Both the position numbers and the translations under genes were made by a program. A model generated the notes under the pieces. That model saw only the letters and a program-made list of their open reading frames with translations. It searched no databases and had not been told where the DNA came from. DNA of 5,019 nucleotides from Marinosulfonomonas sp. (GTDB lineage Bacteria; Pseudomonadota; Alphaproteobacteria; Rhodobacterales; Rhodobacteraceae): assembly GCA_015494385.1 (NCBI GenBank), contig WGBJ01000325.1, positions 1 to 5,019 of the forward strand, in the 5' to 3' direction. How positions within the stretch are numbered: the first letter of the stretch is position 1; every line of letters starts with the position of its first letter. Of this stretch, positions 1 to 5,019 are shown piece after piece.

Positions 1-180
1 GTTTACGTCCTTTTGTCTGTCAGGATCGACATAGGCGCAAAGGCACGCTTGCGCAACAAAAATACGCAAATCTGGATGATTTTGAATGATAATGACGCGG
101 CGGAGTTTTTGATGTCTTGGTTGTCTGGCTGGCCTATAGAGAGAGGTATAGCGAAAAGGAGCAGGATTTGGACGCGATAG
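1..180 (+). CDS. Possible 3' end of an unidentified upstream gene (partial)
   Basis: The frame beginning at base 1 stays open for 59 codons and ends in TAG at 178-180. It begins before the window. The translation is not recognised; its last residues read GIAKRSRIWTR. About 60% of its third codon positions are G or C, which resembles the permease gene that follows. If real, it overlaps the permease start at 168 by 13 bases, which would fit an operon with translational coupling. A competing possibility is the frame starting at base 3, which is open to a TGA at 84-86 and would end in ANLDDFE; its third positions are only about one-third G or C, so it looks less coding-like. No plausible minus-strand gene starts here. 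An open run of this length could also occur by chance, so the call is weak. Confidence 0.3.
   Translation, partial: VYVLLSVRIDIGAKARLRNKNTQIWMILNDNDAAEFLMSWLSGWPIERGIAKRSRIWTR
155..161 (+). promoter_or_regulatory. Ribosome binding site that sets the TTG start of the permease
   Basis: AAAGGAG at 155-161 is a near-perfect Shine-Dalgarno sequence and sits six bases before the TTG at 168. The earlier in-frame TTG at 117 has no comparable site and would add 17 polar, charged residues in front of the first membrane segment. This favours 168 as the start. Confidence 0.7.
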
Positions 181-932
181 AGGCGATATTCGGTTTGTCA
201 CCATTGTTCTTTGTTGCGGCTGTCGGGGTGACCTGCGTGGCCGGTTTTGTAAAGGGTGCGGTGGGGTTTGCGATGCCGATGATCATGATTTCGCTGTTGG
301 GTTCGTTCCTGCCGCCGGATGTGGCATTGGCGGCTTTGATCGGGCCGACGTTGATGGCGAACCTTTGGCAGGCCTTACGGCAGGGTATCGGAAGTGCGTT
401 GCAATCGGCACTGCGATTTCGGCGGTTTTTACTGGTTGGGTTGGTGTTTCTAATCGGTAGCGCGCAATTGTTCAGGGTGTTGCCAGCACAGGTGCTGTTC
501 TTGCTGATCGGCACGCCGGTTGTGCTGTTTTCCATTGCCCAGCTGTTGGGCTGGAGACCACGGTTTGTGGGTGGAATTGCCGAAGTAATCCTGGCAGCTA
601 TTGCAGGGTTTTCCGGTGGCTTATCGGGGGTTTGGGGGCCGCCGACAGTGGCATATCTGACCGCGATGGACACGCCGAAAACCGAACATGTGCGAGTGCA
701 GGGGGTGATCTATGCCTGTGGTGCGGTGGCTTTGTTGGGTGCACATATTCAATCGGGTGTCGTGCGGCAGGAAACGGTGCCATTGATGCTGGTGATGTTG
801 GTGCCTGCGGCTGCGGGTATGTGGGTCGGGGTGCGGTTGCATGACCGCATGGATCAGGAACGGTTCCGTATTACGACGTTGTTTGTGCTGGTATTGGTTG
901 GTCTGAATTTAATCCGGCGGGGGTTTATGTAG
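168..932 (+). CDS. TauE/SafE-family membrane permease (putative sulfite or organic-anion exporter)
   Basis: Predicted inner-membrane transporter of 254 residues, a usual length for the TauE/SafE family (Pfam PF01925). Members export sulfite, sulfoacetate or related anions, but the substrate cannot be read from this sequence. Nearly the whole chain is hydrophobic, with about eight membrane segments (roughly residues 11-28, 32-49, 52-68, 86-104, 107-126, 136-164, 176-194, 204-222 and 235-250; some of these may be re-entrant). The two glycine-rich repeats of the family are visible: GFVKGAVGF at 26-34 and GFSGGLSGVWGPP at 147-159. NLWQALRQG at 65-73 and the C-terminal stretch from G217 to I249 (GMWVG, then RFR at 232-234) also fit. 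The start is TTG at 168, chosen for the AAAGGAG site six bases before it. A hairpin terminator follows, and the next gene is convergent, so this gene is not part of the pckA unit. No sulfur-metabolism gene is visible nearby to help assign a substrate. Confidence 0.85.
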   Translation: MDAIEAIFGLSPLFFVAAVGVTCVAGFVKGAVGFAMPMIMISLLGSFLPPDVALAALIGPTLMANLWQALRQGIGSALQSALRFRRFLLVGLVFLIGSAQLFRVLPAQVLFLLIGTPVVLFSIAQLLGWRPRFVGGIAEVILAAIAGFSGGLSGVWGPPTVAYLTAMDTPKTEHVRVQGVIYACGAVALLGAHIQSGVVRQETVPLMLVMLVPAAAGMWVGVRLHDRMDQERFRITTLFVLVLVGLNLIRRGFM

Positions 933-935
933 GGT

Positions 936-953
936 GGGGTTTCACCCCGTTTT
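936..953 (+). terminator. Intrinsic terminator of the permease gene
   Basis: GGGGT (936-940), loop TTC and ACCCC (944-948) form a tight stem that can be extended by three G-T pairs outward. Four T residues follow at 950-953. It lies four bases after the permease stop codon. Read on the minus strand, the same stem is not followed by a T run, so it should act mainly on plus-strand transcripts. The short stem and short T run limit confidence. Confidence 0.55.
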
Positions 954-959
954 CAGCCC

Positions 960-1523
960 CTAACTGGTATAGGCGCCCAGATTGCACAGTTCTTTCAGAT
1001 AGGTTGGCGCGTCTTTGGGGGCGATCACGTCAAAGGAAATCCGGTAAATCAGGGTATCCCCCCGATAGGCCGCCAACGTCCATATGCCAGTGACCAGTTC
1101 CGAAGGCAGATCAAAGGAATAGAGCTGTGCCGACAGGCGGCTTGCCTCGATAAATCCTTGCCAGCTTTGCTCGGTCGTGCCGGAGCCGATCAGCGGCGGG
1201 TGGGTGACGCGGAAGGTTACATCGTCAAGGTTTATGTCGCCAATCGCGCGGGTTTTTACACCAAAGGACAGGCCGGGGATGGCAGGCACAAGGGTGCCGT
1301 GGGTGGAAAATTCAATATTGCCCGCGATGATGTTGATTTCGCCGATGTCGGTATCCGGTGCTTCGGCTGTTCCGACCACGCGCGTGTCGCAGACCAGACC
1401 GTATTCAAACCCGTCGATCAGGTCGGGGTTGGAATAGATATTACCCTGTGCCGCAGCAAAGGTTCCGGCGAAAGCAAGGGCCAGTATGAACCAGAGTATC
1501 GCTTTCGCCGGAGCTGTTATCAT
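960..1523 (-). CDS. Secreted protein of unknown function, probably DUF3859
   Basis: Small exported protein of 187 residues. The N-terminus has K7, a hydrophobic core at about residues 8-22, and an AAA site before Q26, typical of Sec signal peptidase I cleavage after residue 25. The mature part of about 162 residues looks like a beta-rich soluble domain. The features FRVTHPP (104-110), W121, YSFDLP (135-140), LVTGIWTL (143-150) and YRISFDV (160-166) resemble the DUF3859 family, known mainly from proteobacterial hypothetical proteins; this match is from memory and not certain. Two cysteines, C45 near the N-terminus of the mature chain and C180 near the C-terminus, could form a disulfide in the periplasm. 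There is no lipobox. The ATG shares bases with the TGA of pckA (ATGA, 1520-1523) and there is no strong ribosome binding site, so translation is probably coupled to pckA. The gene is real with good confidence, but its function is unknown. Confidence 0.75.
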   Translation of the reverse strand: MITAPAKAILWFILALAFAGTFAAAQGNIYSNPDLIDGFEYGLVCDTRVVGTAEAPDTDIGEINIIAGNIEFSTHGTLVPAIPGLSFGVKTRAIGDINLDDVTFRVTHPPLIGSGTTEQSWQGFIEASRLSAQLYSFDLPSELVTGIWTLAAYRGDTLIYRISFDVIAPKDAPTYLKELCNLGAYTS

Positions 1524-3118
1524 CCAATGACCACGGCTTTTACGTCGTCATCAACGTAGTCCATATATTGGCCAAAGTTTTCGGCAAACATCTGCACCAG
1601 CTTTTTCGCCTGCGCGTCATAGGCGTCTTTGTCGGCCCATGTATCGCGCGGGTTCAGCAGGCTGTTGTCGACATCATGCACGGCAACCGGCACGTCAAAT
1701 CCGAAATTCGGATCCTTGCGGAATTCGGCCCCGTTCAACGACCCGTCCAGCGCCGCCGTCAGCAACCCGCGGGTGGCCTTGATCGGCATCCGTTTGCCGG
1801 TGCCATAGGCGCCGCCGGTCCAGCCGGTGTTGACCAGCCAGCAGGTGGCATCATGATGGGCGATTTTATCGCGCAGCAGGTTGCCATAGGCTTCAGGGCG
1901 ACGTGGCATAAAGGGGGCGCCGAAACAGGTTGAAAATGTCGGTTCAGGCTCGGTGATGCCGCGCTCGGTGCCGGCAACTTTGGCGGTGAAGCCGGACAGG
2001 AAGTGATACATCGCTTGCGCCGGTGTCAGGCGGGCAATCGGGGGCAGCACGCCAAAGGCATCACAGGTCAGCATGATGATGTTGTTGGGGTGCCCCGCGA
2101 TCGAGGTCTCTGACGCGTTCGAGATATAATGCAGCGGATAGGCGCAACGCATGTTGGCCGTCAGACTGTCATCGGTGAAGTCCAGTTCGCGGGTTTCTTC
2201 GTCATAAACCATATTCTCGATGATGGTCGCGAATTTGGTTGTCGTGGCATAGATTTCCGGCTCGGCCTCTTTCGACAGGTTGATGGTTTTGGCGTAACAG
2301 CCACCCTCGAAATTGAAGATACCGTTGTCGGACCAGCCATGTTCGTCATCGCCAATCAGGGTGCGCGACGGATCGGCCGACAGGGTGGTTTTGCCGGTGC
2401 CGGACAGGCCAAAGAACACGGCCGCATCATCGGGGTTGCCGGTGGCGTGGTTGGCGGAACAGTGCATCGCCATGATGCCTTTGCCGGGCAGGATATAGTT
2501 CAACAGGGTGAACACGCCCTTTTTGATTTCACCGGCATATTCGGTGTTGCCGATCAGGATCAGCTTCTTGTCGAAATTCAGTGCAATCACCGTTTCGGTG
2601 CGGCAGCCGTGGCGGGCCGGATCGGCCTTGAAGCTGGGGCAGTTGATGATGGTGAATTCGGATTCAAACGTATCCAGCTCGGCACGTTCCGGGCGGCGCA
2701 GCATGGTGCGGGAAAACAGGCTTTGCCAGGCCAGTTCGGTGATGACACGCACATTCAGGCGGTTTGCCGGATCGGCGCCGCCAAACAGGTCCTGCACGAA
2801 ATAGTCGCGGCCCTTCATGTGCTCCAGCATATCGGCATGCAGAACGTCAAACGCAGCCGCATCCATCGGCTGGTTGTTTTCCCACCAGATGTGCTCCTCG
2901 ACCGAGGGGGTGCGAACGACGAATTTATCGTTGGGGGAACGGCCGGTATACTGGCCGGTGCTAACCATGAAGCTGCCGCCCTTGCCGATGTGCCCTTCGT
3001 TACGCAACACGGCCTGTTCAATCAGCGCGGGTTCCAGAATGTTGTAGTATACGTTGCCCAGACCGGTGATCCCTTGATCTTCCAGTCGTTTGGCGGGATT
3101 CACCCGTCCAGTCATCAT
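1520..3118 (-). CDS. pckA: Phosphoenolpyruvate carboxykinase (ATP), EC 4.1.1.49
   Basis: Cytosolic enzyme that converts oxaloacetate and ATP to phosphoenolpyruvate, CO2 and ADP, the entry step of gluconeogenesis from organic acids. The 532 residues match the usual length of the ATP-type enzyme. Numbered from the ATG at 3118, visible active-site elements are: GRSPNDK at 59-65 with R60 for substrate binding; EYAGEIKK ending in K199 and K200; H219 in MAMHCSAN; the nucleotide-binding loop [11 protein letters not shown] at 237-247 with K243 and T244; LIGDDEHGW at 254-262 with D257 and D258 for metal; R324 in NMRCAYP; and GTGKR ending at R443. All expected catalytic residues are present, so the enzyme should be active. 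A TTG at 3124 lies only one base from the AGGAG site, whereas the ATG at 3118 is seven bases away, so 3118 is preferred; the ATG at 3115 is a close alternative. It is transcribed divergently from chvI and overlaps the downstream secreted-protein gene by four bases. Confidence 0.97.
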   Translation of the reverse strand: MMTGRVNPAKRLEDQGITGLGNVYYNILEPALIEQAVLRNEGHIGKGGSFMVSTGQYTGRSPNDKFVVRTPSVEEHIWWENNQPMDAAAFDVLHADMLEHMKGRDYFVQDLFGGADPANRLNVRVITELAWQSLFSRTMLRRPERAELDTFESEFTIINCPSFKADPARHGCRTETVIALNFDKKLILIGNTEYAGEIKKGVFTLLNYILPGKGIMAMHCSANHATGNPDDAAVFFGLSGTGKTTLSADPSRTLIGDDEHGWSDNGIFNFEGGCYAKTINLSKEAEPEIYATTTKFATIIENMVYDEETRELDFTDDSLTANMRCAYPLHYISNASETSIAGHPNNIIMLTCDAFGVLPPIARLTPAQAMYHFLSGFTAKVAGTERGITEPEPTFSTCFGAPFMPRRPEAYGNLLRDKIAHHDATCWLVNTGWTGGAYGTGKRMPIKATRGLLTAALDGSLNGAEFRKDPNFGFDVPVAVHDVDNSLLNPRDTWADKDAYDAQAKKLVQMFAENFGQYMDYVDDDVKAVVIG

Positions 3119-3125
3119 TTGCAAG

Positions 3126-3130
3126 CTCCT
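3126..3130 (-). promoter_or_regulatory. pckA ribosome binding site
   Basis: On the minus strand, AGGAG occupies 3130-3126. The spacing is seven bases to the ATG at 3118 and ten to the ATG at 3115, but only one base to the TTG at 3124. This rules against the longest reading of the gene. Confidence 0.75.
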
Positions 3131-3133
3131 GTT

Positions 3134-3149
3134 ACCGCCTGTCAGCGGT
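3134..3149 (-). repeat. Short hairpin just upstream of the pckA ribosome binding site
   Basis: ACCGC (3134-3138) and GCGGT (3145-3149) are perfect inverted arms around a six-base loop. In the pckA message the hairpin would end three bases before AGGAG. It contains GCTGACAGG (minus strand, 3146-3138), which can also pair with the upstream CCTGTCAGC at 3213-3205. Whether it forms in RNA depends on where pckA transcription starts, which is not known. Confidence 0.4.
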
Positions 3150-3193
3150 CATTGCGATGTGGAATTCGGCGCGAAAAGGCCAGCAACGCGCCG

Positions 3194-3210
3194 GTCAGCA
3201 TTAGGCTGAC
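3194..3210. repeat. Inverted repeat, six-base arms
   Basis: GTCAGC (3194-3199) and GCTGAC (3205-3210) are perfect inverted arms around ATTAG. The right arm extends to GCTGACAGG (3205-3213), which is the exact inverted copy of CCTGTCAGC at 3138-3146. It could be a protein-binding site upstream of pckA or part of a folded leader. Confidence 0.45.
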
Positions 3211-3260
3211 AGGGGGGTCTTAACATGGGGTCCGGTTGAAAAAACAGGGCGGTTTGGCAC

Positions 3261-3274
3261 AGTTAGCGCAACCA
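3261..3274. promoter_or_regulatory. LacI-family-operator-like site
   Basis: AGTTAGCGCAACCA matches the idealised LacI-family palindrome TGTTAGCGCTAACA at 11 of 14 positions, including the central CG and the GTTAG half. Rhodobacteraceae carry a LacI-family regulator of central carbon metabolism, CceR, that acts on gluconeogenic genes, so a site upstream of pckA would make sense. Its exact binding matrix is not available here, so naming the regulator is inference. The right half of the site overlaps the left arm of the 10-base inverted repeat at 3267-3276. Confidence 0.35.
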
Positions 3275-3333
3275 ATTGCAATTAATGCGGCATGATTTGC
3301 ATCATATGTGAGACATATTAGCCATTGGTTGCG
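3267..3333. repeat. Ten-base inverted repeat enclosing smaller palindromes
   Basis: CGCAACCAAT (3267-3276) and ATTGGTTGCG (3324-3333) are perfect inverted copies 47 bases apart. Within or overlapping this span are AATTGCAATT (3274-3283), ATGAT-TTGC-ATCAT (3292-3305) and ATATGT-GAG-ACATAT (3304-3318). The arms are 55-130 bases upstream of the proposed chvI promoter and probably in the pckA promoter area. The density of symmetry suggests binding of one or more dimeric regulators. Five T residues follow the right arm at 3335-3339, but terminator function is doubtful given the long loop. Confidence 0.6.
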
Positions 3334-3389
3334 GTTTTTCGGTTGAAATTGCAGCTGGACCGGCTGGCGATTCGCAGTTTTCAGTTGAA

Positions 3390-3418
3390 TTGAAAAGACA
3401 GAAGCGTGATTGTAGTAT
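3390..3418 (+). promoter_or_regulatory. Candidate sigma-70-type promoter of chvI-chvG
   Basis: TTGAAA at 3390-3395 and TAGTAT at 3413-3418 are 17 bases apart, the optimal spacing. The downstream sequence is AT-rich and predicts a start of transcription near 3425, leaving a leader of about 28 bases before the chvI ATG. This is the best -35/-10 pair in the intergenic region. Confidence 0.55.
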
Positions 3419-3442
3419 AAAAATAATAAAACCGAGGCAGCA

Positions 3443-3448
3443 AAGGAA
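3443..3448 (+). promoter_or_regulatory. chvI ribosome binding site
   Basis: AAGGAA at 3443-3448 lies five bases before the ATG at 3454 and supports that start. Confidence 0.65.
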
Positions 3449-3453
3449 ATCCC

Positions 3454-4155
3454 ATGGCGAAAATTGCGCTGGTGGACGACGACAGGAACATTCTGACGTC
3501 CGTCGCAATGACTCTCGAAGCAGAAGGTTTCGAGGTTGTAACCTATAATGATGGCCAGGCCGCACTGGACGGCTTTAATATCGGCCTGCCCGATCTGGCT
3601 GTTCTGGATATTAAAATGCCCCGCATGGATGGTATGGACCTGCTGCAACGCTTGCGCCAGAAAACCAAAATGCCGGTGATATTCCTGACCTCCAAGGATG
3701 ACGAGATCGACGAGGTTCTTGGCCTGCGTATGGGGGCTGACGATTACGTCAAAAAGCCGTTCTCGCAACGCTTGCTGGTCGAACGTATCCGCGCGCTGTT
3801 GCGTCGTCAGGATGCGATTGAAAACAACACCGTTGGCGATACCGAAGAAACCAAAGTGATCGAACGGGGTAATCTGCGGATGGACCCGTTGCGCCATTCC
3901 GTTAGCTGGAAAGGCAATGAAGTCGCGTTGACCGTGACGGAATTTCTGCTGCTTCAGGCGCTGGCCCAGCGGCCCGGATTTGTCAAAAGCCGCGATCAGC
4001 TGATGGATGTGGCCTATGATGATCAGGTCTATGTCGATGACCGCACAATCGACAGCCACATCAAACGCCTGCGCAAGAAGATGCGCACAGCGGATGATGA
4101 ATTCTCGGCAATCGAGACGCTTTATGGCATCGGGTACAGATACAACGAAGAATGA
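3454..4155 (+). CDS. chvI: Two-component response regulator ChvI, OmpR family
   Basis: Cytoplasmic transcription factor of 233 residues, phosphorylated by ChvG. The N-terminal receiver domain (about 1-120) has the acidic pocket D8-D9, the phosphate-accepting D52 in LDIKMP (51-56), the switch T79 in FLTSKDD, and K101 in YVKKPF (98-103). A linker at about 121-135 leads to an OmpR/PhoB winged-helix DNA-binding domain (about 137-232), with the recognition helix region [16 protein letters not shown] at 195-210 and the wing LYGIGYRY at 223-230. All key residues are present. In other alphaproteobacteria ChvI controls genes for envelope polysaccharide, acid response and host interaction. The ATG at 3454 has a ribosome binding site and begins [10 protein letters not shown], exactly at the start of the first receiver strand. 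The stop overlaps the chvG start (ATGA, 4152-4155). Synteny with pckA and a following sensor kinase makes the ChvI assignment stronger than sequence alone. Confidence 0.95.
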   Translation: MAKIALVDDDRNILTSVAMTLEAEGFEVVTYNDGQAALDGFNIGLPDLAVLDIKMPRMDGMDLLQRLRQKTKMPVIFLTSKDDEIDEVLGLRMGADDYVKKPFSQRLLVERIRALLRRQDAIENNTVGDTEETKVIERGNLRMDPLRHSVSWKGNEVALTVTEFLLLQALAQRPGFVKSRDQLMDVAYDDQVYVDDRTIDSHIKRLRKKMRTADDEFSAIETLYGIGYRYNEE

Positions 4156-5019
4156 GCATTGTATCGGGGATAGATGTGTTTCGCGGTAAATCGACAAAAA
4201 ATGCTGACATCGCGCTGGGCGAGGACTGGGATGGTCCGGACCAGACGCAGGATTCAGCCAGAAACTCACGGCGTAAACACCGTGGGCTGGTGTCGATCAA
4301 CCGCTCGCCGCTTGCCCGCAAGATCATCACGTTCAATCTGATTGCGATTATTATCCTTGTTGCCGGTGTCCTGTATCTGAACCCGTTTCGCGACAGTCTG
4401 GTGTTGCAGCGGGAACAAGGCTTTGTAACCGAGGCCGGATTGATTGCAGATGTGCTTGAAGCACAATTGCAGGCCAGCGGTGTGGATGATTTTTCAGACG
4501 GGGCGGGTGTTGCTGCCGCACTGGAAAAGCTTAACCTGCCCGTCGGTGTCGAAGTGTTTGTTTTCGACCCGCAGCAAAAACTGGTTGGTATGACCCGTAG
4601 TCAGGTCGATCCTGAAAATTCACCTGTTTCCGGCCTGCAAAAAGACAACCGCAGCACATTGATTACAGATTTCCTGAATACGGTTTGGGAAAAAGTTTCG
4701 GGCCTGTTGGCGCCGAAATCAGGTCTGGATTCAGAGACCATCAAGCGAAGCATGGCAGAAGAACTGGTTTCACCCGCCCTTGCCGGTGAAACGCGGGTGA
4801 AAACGGGTTATGACGATACGGGTGAAATTATATTCTCGGTGGCCAAACCGGTTTTGCGAGATGGCACACCCATTGGTGCAATTGCCCTGACCACTGCTGC
4901 GGGTGAAATCGACTATCTGGTGCGTGCCGAACGTGAACAGATCTTGCAGATGTTCGTGATCGCTATTCTGGTGTCGATCGGGTTAAGCCTTGTGTTGGCC
5001 TCGACCATTGCCAATCCAC
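4152..5019 (+). CDS. chvG: Sensor histidine kinase ChvG, N-terminal part (cut by window end)
   Basis: Inner-membrane sensor kinase that phosphorylates ChvI. Only 289 codons are present and the frame is still open at the window edge; the HAMP, dimerisation and ATP-binding domains lie beyond it. Visible parts: a basic cytoplasmic N-terminus (about 1-57, with RRKHR at 40-44), membrane segment 1 at about 58-77 ([19 protein letters not shown]), a periplasmic sensor of about 187 residues (78-264) and membrane segment 2 at about 265-285, then the start of HAMP at about STIANP (284-289). This matches the Sensor_TM1 and Stimulus_sens_1 arrangement of ChvG-type kinases. The periplasmic part ends in [18 protein letters not shown], a typical sensor-strand ending. 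The ATG at 4152 overlaps the chvI stop by four bases, with only a weak ribosome binding site, so translation is probably coupled. A GTG at 4176, five bases after GGGGA (4166-4170), is an alternative start that would remove eight residues. Confidence 0.93.
   Translation, partial: MSIVSGIDVFRGKSTKNADIALGEDWDGPDQTQDSARNSRRKHRGLVSINRSPLARKIITFNLIAIIILVAGVLYLNPFRDSLVLQREQGFVTEAGLIADVLEAQLQASGVDDFSDGAGVAAALEKLNLPVGVEVFVFDPQQKLVGMTRSQVDPENSPVSGLQKDNRSTLITDFLNTVWEKVSGLLAPKSGLDSETIKRSMAEELVSPALAGETRVKTGYDDTGEIIFSVAKPVLRDGTPIGAIALTTAAGEIDYLVRAEREQILQMFVIAILVSIGLSLVLASTIANP

Larger units (their letters stand above)
3119..3453. promoter_or_regulatory. Divergent pckA-chvI control region
   Basis: This 335-base stretch has no credible gene. 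It separates the divergent pckA and chvI genes and must carry both promoters. Near pckA it holds the AGGAG site, a short hairpin (3134-3149) and a six-base-arm hairpin (3194-3210). In the middle is an AT-rich cluster of nested palindromes (3261-3334). Near chvI is a good sigma-70-type promoter (3390-3418) and a ribosome binding site. The nonamer CGGTTGAAA occurs twice, at 3233-3241 and 3340-3348, with a 7-of-9 match at 3382-3390. No convincing -35/-10 pair was found for pckA. A possible -10 element on the minus strand is TATGAT at 3306-3301 or TAATAT at 3320-3315, but neither has a good -35 hexamer upstream. Confidence 0.8.

Noticed and set aside
1..32. Minus-strand ATG at 32 as the start of a divergent upstream gene
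   Set aside because: The frame meets a stop after nine codons.
134..673. Open frame (179 codons) on the minus strand opposite the permease
   Set aside because: Composition is rich in N, P, T and R with no recognisable domain, while the plus-strand frame encodes clear TauE/SafE repeats.
936..948. Two-way terminator also serving the minus-strand pckA unit
   Set aside because: Read on the minus strand, the stem is followed by ACCCTACA and not by a T run.
1158..1559. Open frame (133 codons) on the plus strand opposite the secreted-protein gene
   Set aside because: The minus-strand gene has a clear signal peptide and start coupling with pckA, and this frame has neither.
2129..3223. Long open frame (364 codons) on the plus strand opposite pckA
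   Set aside because: It lies almost wholly antisense to an intact pckA with all catalytic residues. Its product is rich in G, H, Q and F in a pattern typical of a reverse reading of GC-biased codons, and it resembles no known protein.
3220..3240. CtrA-type site around TTAA at 3220-3223
   Set aside because: No second TTAA half lies at the required seven-base spacing.
3301..3320. Minus-strand TATGAT and TAATAT as a pckA promoter
   Set aside because: Neither has an acceptable -35 hexamer at 16-18 bases, and both fall within palindromes that explain the sequence equally well. They are mentioned only as possible -10 elements.
3324..3339. Right arm plus five T residues as an intrinsic terminator
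   Set aside because: The partner arm is 47 bases away, which is too long for an efficient terminator loop, and no gene upstream on the plus strand needs one.
3220..4269. Long open frame (349 codons) on the minus strand opposite chvI
   Set aside because: It covers chvI, its promoter and the chvG start. The regulator frame is complete with all key residues, so the opposite frame is a by-product.

Overview
The window looks like a core chromosomal region of an alphaproteobacterium, most likely of the Rhodobacteraceae/Roseobacter group. The evidence is the gene order pckA, then chvI and chvG transcribed divergently from it, together with the sequences of the PckA and ChvI proteins. Base composition is moderate GC and even across the window. 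No insertion sequence, phage gene, CRISPR array, tRNA or rRNA was seen.

Layout, left to right. Bases 1-180 may hold the 3' end of an upstream gene, which is uncertain. Bases 168-932 (+) encode a TauE/SafE-family membrane permease with a TTG start set by a strong ribosome binding site. A one-sided intrinsic terminator lies at 936-953. Bases 960-1523 (-) encode a small secreted protein, probably DUF3859, whose start codon overlaps the pckA stop codon. Bases 1520-3118 (-) encode ATP-dependent phosphoenolpyruvate carboxykinase (pckA). Bases 3119-3453 are a divergent control region rich in inverted repeats. Bases 3454-4155 (+) encode the response regulator ChvI. From 4152 to the window end (+) lies the N-terminal 289 residues of the sensor histidine kinase ChvG, overlapping chvI by four bases.

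How the parts may fit together: PckA makes phosphoenolpyruvate from oxaloacetate for gluconeogenesis. ChvG/ChvI is an envelope- and acid-responsive two-component system, and its position next to pckA is conserved in alphaproteobacteria. The two transcription units share one 335-base control region, so they could be co-regulated. The secreted protein coupled to pckA is unexplained: it puts an exported protein of unknown role on the same message as a cytosolic gluconeogenic enzyme.

The genes themselves are ordinary. What merits a second look is the pckA-chvI control region, which has a LacI-family-operator-like site, a perfect 10-base inverted repeat enclosing smaller palindromes, and alternative pairings in the possible pckA leader. 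The coupled secreted protein also merits attention. No clearly new multi-gene system is visible.
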